64,000 nucleotides of DNA from Bacteroidota bacterium (GTDB taxonomy: Bacteria; Bacteroidota; Bacteroidia; AKYH767-A; OLB10): the NCBI GenBank assembly GCA_016721435.1, contig JADKIC010000019.1:1-64000 (forward strand), given 5' to 3'. Numbering within the stretch: the first letter of the stretch is position 1; each line of letters opens with the position of its first letter. Made by a program: the position numbers and the translations under genes. Below, one piece after another: positions 9,084-18,679 of the stretch. Below the pieces are notes generated by a model. It was not told the DNA's origin and ran no database searches. It was given only the letters and a program-made list of their open reading frames with translations.

Positions 9084-9693
9084 GAGCAATATTATTCTTG
9101 ATAAGGAGGAGTTCGCCCTGCTTTCTGATGCAGAAATATTTTTGGTGAAGAAAAGGTTAAGTGAGAAATTGAATATGTTATTATCGGATTGTATCAAAAA
9201 TATTGAACATTGTTTGACAGAACATCCCGGTTTTCTAGAGGAGGAAGTAGTGATGAATCGTCCAAAGATCAGTAAAGGAGAAAATTACCTCTCTTTTCCC
9301 TGGCAGATCTTAGATTACCCCCGTTTGTTTGGTCGGGAGGATATTTTTGCTATCCGGACGCTTTGTTGGTGGGGACAGAGTTTTAGTATTACCTTGCATT
9401 TATCCGGGAAATATGCTGATCAATTTCATAGTAAATTAAATCATCACCTTGCCTTTTTAGCAGACAACGATTACTTCATTTGCATAAATTCAAATCAATG
9501 GCACCATCATTTTGGTTCTGACAATTATTTATCTGCAGGTGAACTATCAGGAATCAACGAGACGATTACTTCCTTATACCAGCGTAATCACTTTATCAAA
9601 ATCATGAAGAAAATTCCATTGTCCGATTGGATGAACCTATCTGAAAAGTCCGGTAATATCTACCGTGAATTATTCAGGATAATAAGTGATTAG
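9082..9693 (+). CDS. conserved hypothetical protein
   Basis: 203 residues from ATG 9082 (MSNIILDKEEFALLSDAEIF). There is no signal peptide or membrane segment. A conserved-looking centre reads KISKGENYLSFPWQILDYPR, then FAIRTLCWWGQSFSITLHLS; this resembles an uncharacterised cytoplasmic family seen in Bacteroidota, recognised by pattern only. The start ATG shares the tetramer CATG with the most upstream ATG of the divergent permease gene, so the promoter arrangement is tight or the permease starts later. Confidence 0.7.
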   Translation: MSNIILDKEEFALLSDAEIFLVKKRLSEKLNMLLSDCIKNIEHCLTEHPGFLEEEVVMNRPKISKGENYLSFPWQILDYPRLFGREDIFAIRTLCWWGQSFSITLHLSGKYADQFHSKLNHHLAFLADNDYFICINSNQWHHHFGSDNYLSAGELSGINETITSLYQRNHFIKIMKKIPLSDWMNLSEKSGNIYRELFRIISD

Positions 9694-9705
9694 TGATGGT
9701 TTATA

Positions 9706-10768
9706 TCAAAGACTACCTAAAAGCATTCTCAGCTTTTGTACTTGTGATTCCCAGAGACGAATGCTGGTCTCCCGTTCACCCGGATTTGCAAAATCGGTGA
9801 TCAGTAAAGCAATGTCGGAGGTAATATCATCTTCCTTTATTTCAAATTGAAAATAAGTGCCATCGGTATCGTCGAGCCATTGAAACCGGACCAGGTGTAA
9901 ATCCCGAAGGGCAACCAGTTTCGCGACGGACTCCCCTCCTTCCCAAACGAAGGTATAAACATCATCTTTAGTATGCACTTCATCTGCAAACCAACCGGCC
10001 AGACCGCTGGAATCACTCAGTGAAGTGAATAAAATTTTTGGAGAAGAACGGAATTCAAATTCCACCTGATATTTTTCCTTCGTGGTATTGGTAGGCTCCG
10101 GAAGTTTTAAAGGTTGTGAAGGTGGTTTAGGAAGTGGTTTAGGTGCTGTAGTTCCGGTAGAAATCCTTGGACGAAGCTTGGAGAGATCCATGGTCTCTTC
10201 TAATTCCTTAATCACTTTCTCCGCCTTTGCCTGAAGAGGATCCGGCGCATTTTTATCGGCTTTCATCTTCTTTAAGAGCGCCTCTTTTGAAGTGTCCTTT
10301 TTATCCGATTTAAGCGCTACCGGTGCTTTTATTTCTTTAACACTCTTTTCTACTTTGGTGGAAACGGGTTTAGTTACTGCAACACTATTCGCTTTATGGG
10401 ATGCCGGCTTCTTTGCTATTTTACCTGTATTCCCTTGAGGAGATTTTACAGGTGCCTTTGCAGGAGACTTCGCTGAAGAAGGCTTGGCGGCACCTTTTTT
10501 TGCAACCACTTTTTTAGCAGGGGTTGCTTTTGATGAAACAGTAGTTTTTACCTGCTTTTTGACCGGGAGTTTTTTAACTGCTTTTTTTGAGGTAGTTGCA
10601 GCGGATTTCTTCACAACCATTTTCTTCTTCGCCGCAACGGGTTTAGTTACCTTTTTTGATGCAACAGGCTTCGCTTTCTTAGTAGCTATTGCTTTTCCAA
10701 CTTTCTTAGGTGCAGATTTTTTCACCACTTTTTTGATACTGCCCTTTTTTAGATTTTGCTGAAGCCAT
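9706..10768 (-). CDS. START-like domain protein with H1-like Lys/Ala/Pro tail (one frameshift)
   Basis: The C-terminal 125 residues form a START/AHSA1-like domain: YQVEFEFRSSPKILFTSLSD, LAGWFADEVHTKDDVYTFVW, VRFQWLDDTDGTYFQFEI, ALLITDFANPGERE. This domain normally stands alone at about 125-130 residues in Bacteroidota. Here about 200 residues of histone H1-like repeats (KKAKPVASKKVTKPVAAKK and similar) precede it and should bind nucleic acid through charge. The GTG at 10728 is not the likely start. ATG 10768 gives MASAKSKKGSIKKVVKKSA if one G is removed from GGG at 10741-10743. The N-terminal half is strongly basic and probably unfolded. Role unknown; a nucleoid-linked lipid or ligand sensor is only a guess. 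Confidence 0.75.
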
Positions 10769-10888
10769 AGGATTCGAAATTGTATTTCACAATAATGTTC
10801 GGGACGAAATATAGTTAAAATTTAAAACGAAGTATCTTTATGTCCACAATTTATATACACGACCGATTGATTTTTACAACCCCCCACT

Positions 10889-11410
10889 ATGAGATATAAA
10901 GTATTGATATACAGTACAATATTTATCCTGTCCGTTGTTTTAGCCTGCTACGCTAATTATGCAATGGTGTATAGAATCACTGCCATCGTACTCAGTAGGG
11001 TAGCTATTGCCTTTAGCCTTGGTTATTGCTTCTATCTATTGTTCTCAGACAAGGCCTGGCAGAACCTGAATAAGTATTTACTACTGATCTGGACCGGTCC
11101 GCTGATCTTCAGTTTGAATAAATGGATGGTTATTCCGGTTTTGATTTTATTTTATGGTAGTGAAAAAATGAGTTCTATACTGAAGAATGATAGTAGCAGC
11201 AACATCGTAAATCAAAAGAAATTTAAAGACCGCCTTTTGTTTTTAATGCCGGATATAATAGGAGTTGCTTGTACCTTTTTTATAGTAGATATTGTCAGGG
11301 AATACACCGTTTGGAAAGAGATTATTATAAATCCTCTAGCTCTTGGAGCGGTGGGTTTCTTCATTATTTTATTCCTTGTTCTTAGATACAAGATGAAAGC
11401 GGATAAATGA
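10889..11410 (+). CDS. hypothetical integral membrane protein
   Basis: 173 residues with about five predicted membrane helices (VLIYSTIFILSVVLACYANY; VLSRVAIAFSLGYCFYLLF; YLLLIWTGPLIFSL with the next short helix; LLFLMPDIIGVACTFFIVDI; PLALGAVGFFIILFLVL). A short charged loop lies near residues 96-115. No family is recognised. It ends before a hairpin terminator shared with the convergent downstream gene. Confidence 0.6.
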   Translation: MRYKVLIYSTIFILSVVLACYANYAMVYRITAIVLSRVAIAFSLGYCFYLLFSDKAWQNLNKYLLLIWTGPLIFSLNKWMVIPVLILFYGSEKMSSILKNDSSSNIVNQKKFKDRLLFLMPDIIGVACTFFIVDIVREYTVWKEIIINPLALGAVGFFIILFLVLRYKMKADK

Positions 11411-11475
11411 GATGTGTATTTCTGAAGAGGGATATTTACTTCAAAGGCTCATGAAATACTCCTTCTTTGAAATGA

Positions 11476-11520
11476 GAAAGGGAAAGCATCGACATTGTTG
11501 TCCGCTTTCCCTTCCTCTTT
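11476..11520. terminator. hairpin terminator between convergent genes
   Basis: The stem AAGGGAAAGC/GCTTTCCCTT with a 16-nt loop is followed on the plus strand by CCTCTTTT. It separates the membrane protein gene from the convergent dehydrogenase gene and may serve both. Confidence 0.7.
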
Positions 11521-11538
11521 TAATATGGATGATAATAT

Positions 11539-13422
11539 CTAGTGAATGATCGTAAAGAGTTTGGTGGAGACGAATCCAAATGGGTCGGATAGTTTAAGGA
11601 GATATGTGCCTTGTGGATACGACTGGGTGGACAGTGTAAATTCATTTGAAGACGAGCGGACGGAAGTATTATCCGTATGAATGAGTTGACCAAAAACATC
11701 AAATACATTTAACATTAAATCACTCCCTGAATGGTTATTTAATTTCAAGGTCAGTTTTTCATTGGAAGGATTAGGATACATGGAAGTGATGTAGTCCGTT
11801 TCAGTTTCATTAAGTCCGGCACAGGATAAAACTTTGGTGGCTTGAATATTTTTTACTGTACAACCGTTGTTATCCGTGAAGCTATATTGCACGAGAATGG
11901 TTCCTAATCCGGCTTGTCCCGGAGAAAATGTATTTCCATTCACGCCCAGTCCTGAAAAAGTTCCTCCCGAAGGATTACCGGTCAGGATGGCCGTAGATTG
12001 ATTCTGGCAATAATTAGTATCTAAACCCGAAATACTCACTATAGGAGAAGAACCGGTAAGCACCACATGAACGGTATCCGAATTTCTGCAGATGCCCTGT
12101 GTACCATCTACGGAAACGATATAAGTGCCACTTTGAGAGATGGTAAGTGCGTTGGAAGTGTTGCCGGGTACCTGTGCACCATTGAAATACCAGGAATAAA
12201 ATAAGCTATCTCCAAAAGGTGTTTTTAATGTCGCCGAGTTACCGCAAAGTTGAATCGTATCTTCATCCGCCAACCATGCTACAGGTATACAGGATGAGGT
12301 ATCAGCAATTTTTCTAACCTGTCCATTATATAAATTAGCCACATAAAGTTCACCTCGAAAATCCTGACCAAAGCAACTGATGCCGGCACCTGTCCAGGAG
12401 TTATTCGTTGCATGAATAAATTGATTTCCTGTTTTTTTAATCGTACGGATACTGGGCACACAGAAGTCGGAGAAAAGATAATGTCCAAAAAGATTGGCAT
12501 ATTTAGATCCCCGGTAGACTTCCCCGCCGGTTACACTGCAATTGCCATTGGCATGCGCATATTCATGTACAGGCATTGTGAATGCAGACGGAGCCTGACA
12601 GCCGGTAAGATTAAAGGCTACTGATGCTTCATAACAACGCCAGCCGTAGTTTTCTCCACCCGGTGATGATGCATCCTGATAGTTTATTTCTTCCCACACA
12701 TTCTGTCCTACATCTCCTATCCAGAATCCTCCGGAGAGTTTATCGAAAGAAGCTTTCCATGGATTTCTGAGACCTGAATTCCATATCTCAGGAAGATAGG
12801 CAATGTTATTTAAAAATGGATTATCCGGTGGAATGGCAAACAGGTTTCCGTGGTTGACATCAATGCGTAATGTTTTACCAAGTCGGTCGAGTGTATTTTG
12901 TGAGTGGTTCTGCGGATCATTCGCATTCCCTCCATCTCCCATCGGAATATATAAATAGCCATCATTACCAAACATAAGATCTCCGCCATTGTGATTCGAA
13001 TAAGGTTGGTTGATGGTCATCAAGACTATTTCGCTGGAAATAAGAGCACGGTTGGAATCGAGAGGGTCAACACTGAATCGGGCGATTCGGGTATGACCGG
13101 AATTATTGATATAGTTCACGTAAAAATGACCATTGGTTTTATAGTCCGGATGAAAGGCTAATCCCAGGAGTCCCTGTTCATTTCCTGTAGAGAGTACTTG
13201 CGGGTTGATGTCGAGAAAGGGAGTTGAGAGTAAAGTATCATTTAAAACAACACGTATTCGCCCGTCCTGTTCAACAATGAATAGCCTGCTGTCATTGCAA
13301 TGTGTAATATCAACCGGTTTCACCAGACCGCTAATAAATGGTATGGTATTCAACTGTGGAGTTTGAGCAGATACAATTCCGCTGATCAATACCATCCATA
13401 GTAGTTTTATTGAATTTGACAT
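11539..13422 (-). CDS. secreted PQQ-type sugar dehydrogenase with T9SS sorting domain
   Basis: 627 residues. A signal peptide (LLWMVLISGIVSA) is followed by a GSDH-type six-bladed beta-propeller: VKPVDITHCNDSRLFIVEQD, EQGLLGLAFHPDYKTNG, NHNGGDLMFGNDGYLYI, GDGGNANDPQNHSQN, EIWNSGLRNPWKASFD, GDVGQNVWEEIN. An Ig/PKD-like region with paired cysteines comes next. The last 80 residues are a T9SS type A sorting domain (SMYPNPSNEKLTLKL... PQGTYLLKLSD), so the enzyme should be exported through the outer membrane and anchored or released. Relatives oxidise aldose sugars with PQQ, but the substrate is unknown. The gene is alone. Confidence 0.85.
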   Translation of the reverse strand: MSNSIKLLWMVLISGIVSAQTPQLNTIPFISGLVKPVDITHCNDSRLFIVEQDGRIRVVLNDTLLSTPFLDINPQVLSTGNEQGLLGLAFHPDYKTNGHFYVNYINNSGHTRIARFSVDPLDSNRALISSEIVLMTINQPYSNHNGGDLMFGNDGYLYIPMGDGGNANDPQNHSQNTLDRLGKTLRIDVNHGNLFAIPPDNPFLNNIAYLPEIWNSGLRNPWKASFDKLSGGFWIGDVGQNVWEEINYQDASSPGGENYGWRCYEASVAFNLTGCQAPSAFTMPVHEYAHANGNCSVTGGEVYRGSKYANLFGHYLFSDFCVPSIRTIKKTGNQFIHATNNSWTGAGISCFGQDFRGELYVANLYNGQVRKIADTSSCIPVAWLADEDTIQLCGNSATLKTPFGDSLFYSWYFNGAQVPGNTSNALTISQSGTYIVSVDGTQGICRNSDTVHVVLTGSSPIVSISGLDTNYCQNQSTAILTGNPSGGTFSGLGVNGNTFSPGQAGLGTILVQYSFTDNNGCTVKNIQATKVLSCAGLNETETDYITSMYPNPSNEKLTLKLNNHSGSDLMLNVFDVFGQLIHTDNTSVRSSSNEFTLSTQSYPQGTYLLKLSDPFGFVSTKLFTIIH

Positions 13423-13672
13423 TTTCCTTGGTTTTTTTCAATTTAACGAAATGCAAAAAAGGAAGGTTGCAGAAATTGTAGTTTTATGACACTTCGTTGC
13501 AATTAAAATTGTGCAATATTCCGTTTGAATTTCTTTAGAAGACGCTGTTTACGAGTGTTATAACTAAATGCTATATTCTGAAACAGTGAACAAATTCTCC
13601 TGAAACTTACAACAGTGACGCCAACAACATTTCCATGAAACATTTTATTTCGATTTCAATTGTTCTTATTTT

Positions 13673-14395
13673 GTGGACGTGATAAAGTTTCGTCAGTATT
13701 TTATTGAACAGCTGTTAAGATGCAAGAATTTCTGCCTTCGACATAAGGTGCGCATTGGAGTCGCCCTAGCAATTTTGTTACTGGTGTCTTTTGGGCTCAT
13801 CTACATCAGCAATGAAATCGTTGAAAAGAATACAGAGCAGTTCGTGTTCGATAAATTGCAGGAGATTCCCGAACATCAGGTAGGAATTGTATTGGGTACG
13901 AGCAGATATTTAACAAATGGTAAGCCTAACCCCTATTTTGTTTTTAGGATTCAAGCTGCAAAGGCTTTATTCTTTTCCGGAAAAATACATTATCTCATCC
14001 TGAGTGGAGATAATCGATTTTACTCCTATAATGAGCCGCGCGAGATGCGAAAGGATTTACTAAGAATGGGTATTCCCGACTCTGTCATCTTGATGGATTT
14101 TGCAGGATTTAGAACATTGGACAGTGTGGTACGCGGGAAACGGGTTTTTAAACTGAAGAAGTTTACCATCATTTCTCAGGAGTTTCATAATCGTAGAGCT
14201 GTATATATCGCGCGTCATTTTGGAATCGATGCTATCGCTTTTAATGCAGCAGAACCCACTCCCCTATTTTCTCTGCGCGTAAAGTCAAGAGAATATCTGG
14301 CACGTGTGGCCATGATATTTGATTTATATGTGTTGAAAAGTGGGCCTCATTTTTTGGGAGATGAAAAATTACCGGAGGATGCTTATTCCGAATAA
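13673..14395 (+). CDS. SanA/ElyC-like DUF218 membrane protein
   Basis: 240 residues from GTG 13673; no in-frame ATG lies close upstream. One N-terminal membrane anchor (VRIGVALAILLLVSFGLIYI) is followed by a DUF218 domain: HQVGIVLGTSRYLTNGKPNP, FRIQAAKALFFSGKIHYLIL, SGDNRFYSYNEPREMRKDLL, GIPDSVILMDFAGFRTLDSV, ISQEFHNRRAVYIARHFG. The order and motifs match SanA (vancomycin exclusion) proteins, which affect the cell envelope barrier by an unsettled mechanism. It is followed by a tandem repeat array rather than a terminator. Confidence 0.85.
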   Translation: MDVIKFRQYFIEQLLRCKNFCLRHKVRIGVALAILLLVSFGLIYISNEIVEKNTEQFVFDKLQEIPEHQVGIVLGTSRYLTNGKPNPYFVFRIQAAKALFFSGKIHYLILSGDNRFYSYNEPREMRKDLLRMGIPDSVILMDFAGFRTLDSVVRGKRVFKLKKFTIISQEFHNRRAVYIARHFGIDAIAFNAAEPTPLFSLRVKSREYLARVAMIFDLYVLKSGPHFLGDEKLPEDAYSE

Positions 14396-14454
14396 AATAA
14401 GAATAGAGAAGACTCGAATGGATTGGAATTTAATGTTGCAAAATATTTACAGGA

Positions 14455-14694
14455 ACGCGGATGATGCGGATTTTCAGATGAACGCGGATTTTAATGGGGA
14501 CCTGCGGATTTTCAGATGAACGCGGATTTTAATAGGGACCTGTGGATTTTCAGATGAACGCGGATTTTAAAAGGAACCTGTGGATTTTAAGATGAACGCG
14601 GATTTTAATGGGGACCTGCGGATTTTCAGATGAACGCGGATTTTAATAGGGACTTGCGGATTTTCAGATGAACGCGGATTTTAATAGGAACCTG
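14455..14694. repeat. 38-bp tandem repeat array, about six copies
   Basis: Imperfect units of about 38 bp, containing GCGGATTTT, CAGATGAAC and GGGACCTG, follow head to tail with few changes. The array fills the gap between two convergent genes and runs into the last codons of the VWA protein gene (stop at 14681). No leader, spacer variation or cas gene is present, so this is not a CRISPR array. Confidence 0.9.
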
Positions 14695-16801
14695 CGCGTT
14701 TGCGAATGAACCATTCCAGAGCGAGTAAAACAACAATCAATACAAAAATAATGGGGAGATTGAGTAATTCTTCCAGACGCTTATGCATAAAGGAGATGCT
14801 CTTCAAATTTTCATTCTTTTTAATTGCAGCTACCAGATCATCCGTTTTGCCGGGGTAAAATACCGCAGCTCCTGTTTCCGCTGCAATAGCATTCAGCAAT
14901 TGATGGTCGGCAATGGTAATTGCGGTTTCAATCTGCAAGGCACTTACACTGAATTCTCCTTGTTGTGATAAAATGCGATCATCCAGCTTCACCTCTGCTT
15001 TGAACTTGTAATTTCCGATTGGAAAAACACCGGCATTCAATGTATACGTATTTTCTGATCTCGACATCGTAAATGGAAATTCCTTTCCTGCCTTATTGAT
15101 AATTCTGAAATTGACTTCAGGAACAGAGGTCAGTTGATCAGATTGATTGTAGAGTCTGGCGTCAAAGAGTAAAGGTTCATTTTCTTTATAGTTGCTTTTC
15201 GAAAACACTCTGAACGGACTTCTGTTTTCCTTCACTGCTAAATATTGAACGATTTTAATAATCAATTCACGACTTAAATCGTGGCTTTCGTTCTCATTAA
15301 AGTCATTTAACTTCCATCTCCAGATTCCTTCACCTGCCAACACTGCTCTCTTTTGACCATTGACATCACTAAAGAATAGCAATGGCTGCCCTGAATTCAC
15401 TGTCCCGATTTTTTGCTCGAGCAGGGTATAAATATTACTTTGAGCCTGATAAACACCAAAAGGGACTTTCAGTGGAGGCCATGTGCCGATGGCTGATTTT
15501 AATTCTTCACTAACAACAAACAAACTGAAATTGTCGGCAAGTCGCGCTTGTACATCGTTTAATTGTTGATTGGACTGAGTGACCTTCACTCCCGACCCCG
15601 TAGCGTTGAAAGCATCGATGGCGGTAGATGCACCAAGGATATACCAACAGGAGATACCCGCAGTGTTAATTTTCTCAATCAGCTGTTGGCCATCAAATAC
15701 ATTTCCCGGAATATTATGCAGAATAATCAGATTGTATTCACTGATACCTCCTGTAAATCCAACTGCGCTTTCTACTGTAATTTCATAGTTCGGACTACTT
15801 TCAAGAGATTGCCGGATGGCAGAAATATCAGGATGAGGTGCAGCATAAAGAAGTAACACCTTTTGTTTTTCGGCGATGACTTCGATGAAAATATCCCGGC
15901 TATTGTTTACCTCTGTCAACTCCCCCTCTACTCCCGATAATTTAATTTTATAATGATGAATGCCTTTTGATTTTGCTTCCGGAAACAGGTTCACGATCGT
16001 ATGGTAATTTTTACCGGTAATATCCAGAGATCGTGTAAAAATGACTGTACTATCCTCTTCCACCGTTAAAGTAGTCTTGCTTCCTGCTGCTTCTTTTGCA
16101 TCTACAATAATTTCCAGGGGAAATGAATTGCCCAGAAAGGCTTCACGGTTATGGTTTACCGCAGAGATAAAAATATCTTTCCTGATGGTCGTATCTCCAA
16201 TGGCAATGCTATAAATCGGGACTTTTAATCGGCCCGGACCATTCAGTGGACTTGAGCCATCGTTATAAAGACCATCTGTTGCTAAAATAATGGCACCAAC
16301 ATTTCTATTATCAAATTGAACATCCAGATTTTTAAAGAGTCGACTGAAATTGGTGGATGCTTCACTGAAATTATACTTGGGTGAAGCTTCAACCTTATCT
16401 CCAAAGGAAAAAAAGCGAACATCATAATCTGCAGAAAGCTTATCCCGCAAATTATTCATATCATTTTGAATCTCACCCTTAATGCGAATGGAATCCTTGC
16501 TGTTCACCATGGATTTGGATTCGTCTAAAGCAACTATAACAATTGGTTTCTCAATATCGCGGCTTAATGACCTGATCATCGGTCCCAGCAATAAGAAGCT
16601 GAGTAGGCTGACCAGCAGAAATCGGGAGAGCACCAGAATTCGGGCGGTCCATACCGACATCTCACTCAATAGAGGTGATTTTCGATACATCAGCCAGGCA
16701 TAAAGAGCACCGGCCAGCAAGCAGAAAGTAATGTACCACCAGGGGTACGATATGATTAAGGATATTCCCACGTTCCGCAAAATTAAGGGAAAGATGGTCA
16801 T
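14681..16801 (-). CDS. VWA-domain membrane protein
   Basis: About 706 residues from ATG 16801. Two N-terminal membrane helices (WWYITFCLLAGALYAWLMY; ILVLSRFLLVSLLSFLLLG) are followed by a von Willebrand A fold with a MIDAS-like DESKS (IVIVALDESKSM) and a second site IILATDGLYNDGS. Beta-sandwich repeats follow, then a glutamine amidotransferase-like region (KVLLLYAAPHPDISAIRQSL) and a C-terminal helix (LPIIFVLIVVLLALEWFIRK). Similar proteins in Bacteroidota accompany BatA/MoxR-like systems, but no MoxR ATPase is nearby. The final residues RKRAGSY come from the adjoining repeat. Its role in envelope stress or protein assembly is only inferred. Confidence 0.75.
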   Translation of the reverse strand: MTIFPLILRNVGISLIISYPWWYITFCLLAGALYAWLMYRKSPLLSEMSVWTARILVLSRFLLVSLLSFLLLGPMIRSLSRDIEKPIVIVALDESKSMVNSKDSIRIKGEIQNDMNNLRDKLSADYDVRFFSFGDKVEASPKYNFSEASTNFSRLFKNLDVQFDNRNVGAIILATDGLYNDGSSPLNGPGRLKVPIYSIAIGDTTIRKDIFISAVNHNREAFLGNSFPLEIIVDAKEAAGSKTTLTVEEDSTVIFTRSLDITGKNYHTIVNLFPEAKSKGIHHYKIKLSGVEGELTEVNNSRDIFIEVIAEKQKVLLLYAAPHPDISAIRQSLESSPNYEITVESAVGFTGGISEYNLIILHNIPGNVFDGQQLIEKINTAGISCWYILGASTAIDAFNATGSGVKVTQSNQQLNDVQARLADNFSLFVVSEELKSAIGTWPPLKVPFGVYQAQSNIYTLLEQKIGTVNSGQPLLFFSDVNGQKRAVLAGEGIWRWKLNDFNENESHDLSRELIIKIVQYLAVKENRSPFRVFSKSNYKENEPLLFDARLYNQSDQLTSVPEVNFRIINKAGKEFPFTMSRSENTYTLNAGVFPIGNYKFKAEVKLDDRILSQQGEFSVSALQIETAITIADHQLLNAIAAETGAAVFYPGKTDDLVAAIKKNENLKSISFMHKRLEELLNLPIIFVLIVVLLALEWFIRKRAGSY

Positions 16802-16981
16802 TGAGCCCAATAGATTTCAAAATGTGAAGGAATTTATAACTATTCGATTGTTTACGTTTGAAAAGTTGATTTTGAGGTGAGTATCAGTTGTATCAGGAAT
16901 GAAATCAGAACTATTTCCACTTTAAAAATTTGTCATTTTTCATAAAAACGATGATTAATGAACATAGATGCATGATGTGTT

Positions 16982-16989
16982 TATCTTTG
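16982..16989 (+). promoter_or_regulatory. TATCTTTG -7 element of the LolD-like gene
   Basis: TATCTTTG fits the Bacteroidota -7 consensus TAnnTTTG and ends four bases before ATG 16994, so the transcript would begin at or near the start codon. No clear TTG -33 element lies at the right distance. Confidence 0.5.
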
Positions 16990-16993
16990 TTCC

Positions 16994-17650
16994 ATGCTTG
17001 TAAAGGTTCAGGGGCTTGAAAAATCATACGGGAAGCTTAAGGTTTTAAAGGGTATTGATCTGGAGATCAGTCGGGGAGAAATAGTTTCAATTGTAGGTGC
17101 TTCCGGTGCGGGTAAAAGTACTTTACTGCATATGATGGGTACCCTCGATTATCCCGATAAAGGTCAGATTTTTATTGGAGACCAGGCCACTCATCAGTTA
17201 CGAGGAGATAACCTTGCGAAATTCAGGAACCGTCATATCGGTTTTATATTTCAATTCCATCAATTACTTCCTGAGTTTACAGCTTTAGAAAATGTTTGTA
17301 TGCCCGCATTTATCGCAGGTCAATCCCTGGCCGATGCCTCGTCGAAGGCAAGGGAACTTTTATCTTTACTGAATCTGCGGGACAGAGAAGAACATAAGCC
17401 TTCGCAGCTCAGTGGTGGCGAGCAGCAACGCGTAGCCATTGCCCGTGCTTTGATCAATGACCCGGAGTTGATTCTGGCAGATGAGCCCTCCGGAAACCTC
17501 GATTCCGTCAATGCAAGATCTTTGCATGAACTTTTTTTAGAGATCAGAACAAAATTGAGCAAAACGATCGTTATTGTAACCCATAATGAAGAGTTGGCAG
17601 AAATGGCTGATCGCCGACTGGTAATGTCAGACGGAAGGATTCTCCTGTAA
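16994..17650 (+). CDS. LolD/MacB-like ABC transporter ATP-binding protein
   Basis: 218 residues, a complete ABC nucleotide-binding domain. It has Walker A GASGAGKS (residues 35-42), Q-loop FQFHQLLPEF, signature LSGGEQQR, Walker B LILADEPSG and the switch histidine in VIVTHNEE. The short length, the FHQLLPEFTALENV segment and NLD after Walker B are typical of the LolD/MacB/FtsE group, which drive lipoprotein release or envelope efflux by mechanotransmission. No permease gene is adjacent, so the partner must be encoded elsewhere. The gene is preceded closely by a -7 element. Confidence 0.85.
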   Translation: MLVKVQGLEKSYGKLKVLKGIDLEISRGEIVSIVGASGAGKSTLLHMMGTLDYPDKGQIFIGDQATHQLRGDNLAKFRNRHIGFIFQFHQLLPEFTALENVCMPAFIAGQSLADASSKARELLSLLNLRDREEHKPSQLSGGEQQRVAIARALINDPELILADEPSGNLDSVNARSLHELFLEIRTKLSKTIVIVTHNEELAEMADRRLVMSDGRILL

Positions 17651-17737
17651 TTGGATTTTTTGATCTTTTTCCTACTTCCCTGGAATCATTCATTAATTCA
17701 ATCGGGAGGTTTTACTTGCAACAATCATTTCAAAAAC

Positions 17738-17808
17738 ACTCATTCATTCATCAATTCATCAATTCATCAATTGTTCAATTCATCAATTCATTCATTCATC
17801 AATTCATT
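17738..17808. repeat. ATTCATCA-type short tandem repeats
   Basis: About 70 bp built from the words ATTCATCA and ATTCATTC in direct repetition. It lies between the stop of the LolD-like gene and the convergent universal stress protein gene. Confidence 0.85.
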
Positions 17809-17817
17809 AAATGGCCC

Positions 17818-18651
17818 TCAATCCGCCAGATGAATGATCAGCATAGGAATATCAGTTTTATAGGATACCCTCTTCGTAATACTTGGATTGGCAAGCGCAG
17901 ATAAGAATTTTCGATGATGTGTTGCCAGGGCCAGACAATCCGCCTTTTCATTTTTAAGGAAGAAACTGATGCCGTCGGCAATATTCAGGTCTGTGCATAC
18001 ATATCCCCGCATTTTAGGATATTGAACAAACTGTTTAATCCGGTGTGTGACCCGGGTAAGGTCGGTTTCATCATGAATGAGATTCTTATTATCGACATTT
18101 AAAAAGATAATTTCAGACTTGAACATCTGACCAAAACTGACAACCTGATTAGAAGCGATGAGGTTTTCATCACTGAGGTCGGTACTGAAAACGATTTTCT
18201 TGAAGCCATTGAATTTTGCCTTTTGCGGAATGAGCATCACTTTACAAGGGGCTTCACGTATCACTCTCGAGGCGTTACTTCCAATCAGAAACCGTTGAAC
18301 CTGCGTAGATGCTGTTGTGGCCATCACGATCATGTCCACCTTTTTTTCTGTAGCAATTTCCACTGTTCTTGAAGAGGGCAAGCCTTGTTGCAGAATAAGT
18401 TCAAACTGCACATCCTTGACATGCTCCAGCATTTTGGTATAAAATTTTTTGAGTTGCTTCAATGCAGATTCACGTAACAATTCAAAATCCAGTTGCACGC
18501 TCGAAACGGTAACATCCGTATAGATCACCGGAGTTTCGTAGGCATGCATTAAAATGATCTTACTTTTAAAAGTACGTGCTATTTCTACAGCATAGTTTAC
18601 GGCATTCTCTGAACTTTTCGAGAAATCAGTTGGACATAAGATAGTTTTCAT
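17818..18651 (-). CDS. universal stress protein, two UspA domains
   Basis: 277 residues with two UspA folds in tandem. The first domain is complete: MKTILCPTDFSKSSENAVNY, MHAYETPVIY, DMIVMATTASTQVQRFLIGS-like G-x2-G-x9-G(S/T) pattern leading to ASRVIREAPCKVMLIP. The second domain is shorter and degenerate (FKKIVFSTDLSDENLIASN, ADCLALATHHRKFLSAL, KRVSYKTDIPMLII). Tandem Usp proteins of this size are common in Bacteroidota and bind ATP in the first domain. It lies with a cation exporter, DoxX and Hsp20, suggesting a stress-related neighbourhood. Confidence 0.9.
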   Translation of the reverse strand: MKTILCPTDFSKSSENAVNYAVEIARTFKSKIILMHAYETPVIYTDVTVSSVQLDFELLRESALKQLKKFYTKMLEHVKDVQFELILQQGLPSSRTVEIATEKKVDMIVMATTASTQVQRFLIGSNASRVIREAPCKVMLIPQKAKFNGFKKIVFSTDLSDENLIASNQVVSFGQMFKSEIIFLNVDNKNLIHDETDLTRVTHRIKQFVQYPKMRGYVCTDLNIADGISFFLKNEKADCLALATHHRKFLSALANPSITKRVSYKTDIPMLIIHLAD

Positions 18652-18679
18652 GGTGAATGGGTTTATGGATATTTAGATT

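Noticed and set aside
14455..14694. Possible CRISPR array
   Set aside because: Units follow each other without variable spacers and no cas genes are near; it is a plain tandem repeat.
16482..16703. Plus-strand open frames inside the VWA gene
   Set aside because: They are antisense shadows of a long well-supported coding frame and have no family motifs.
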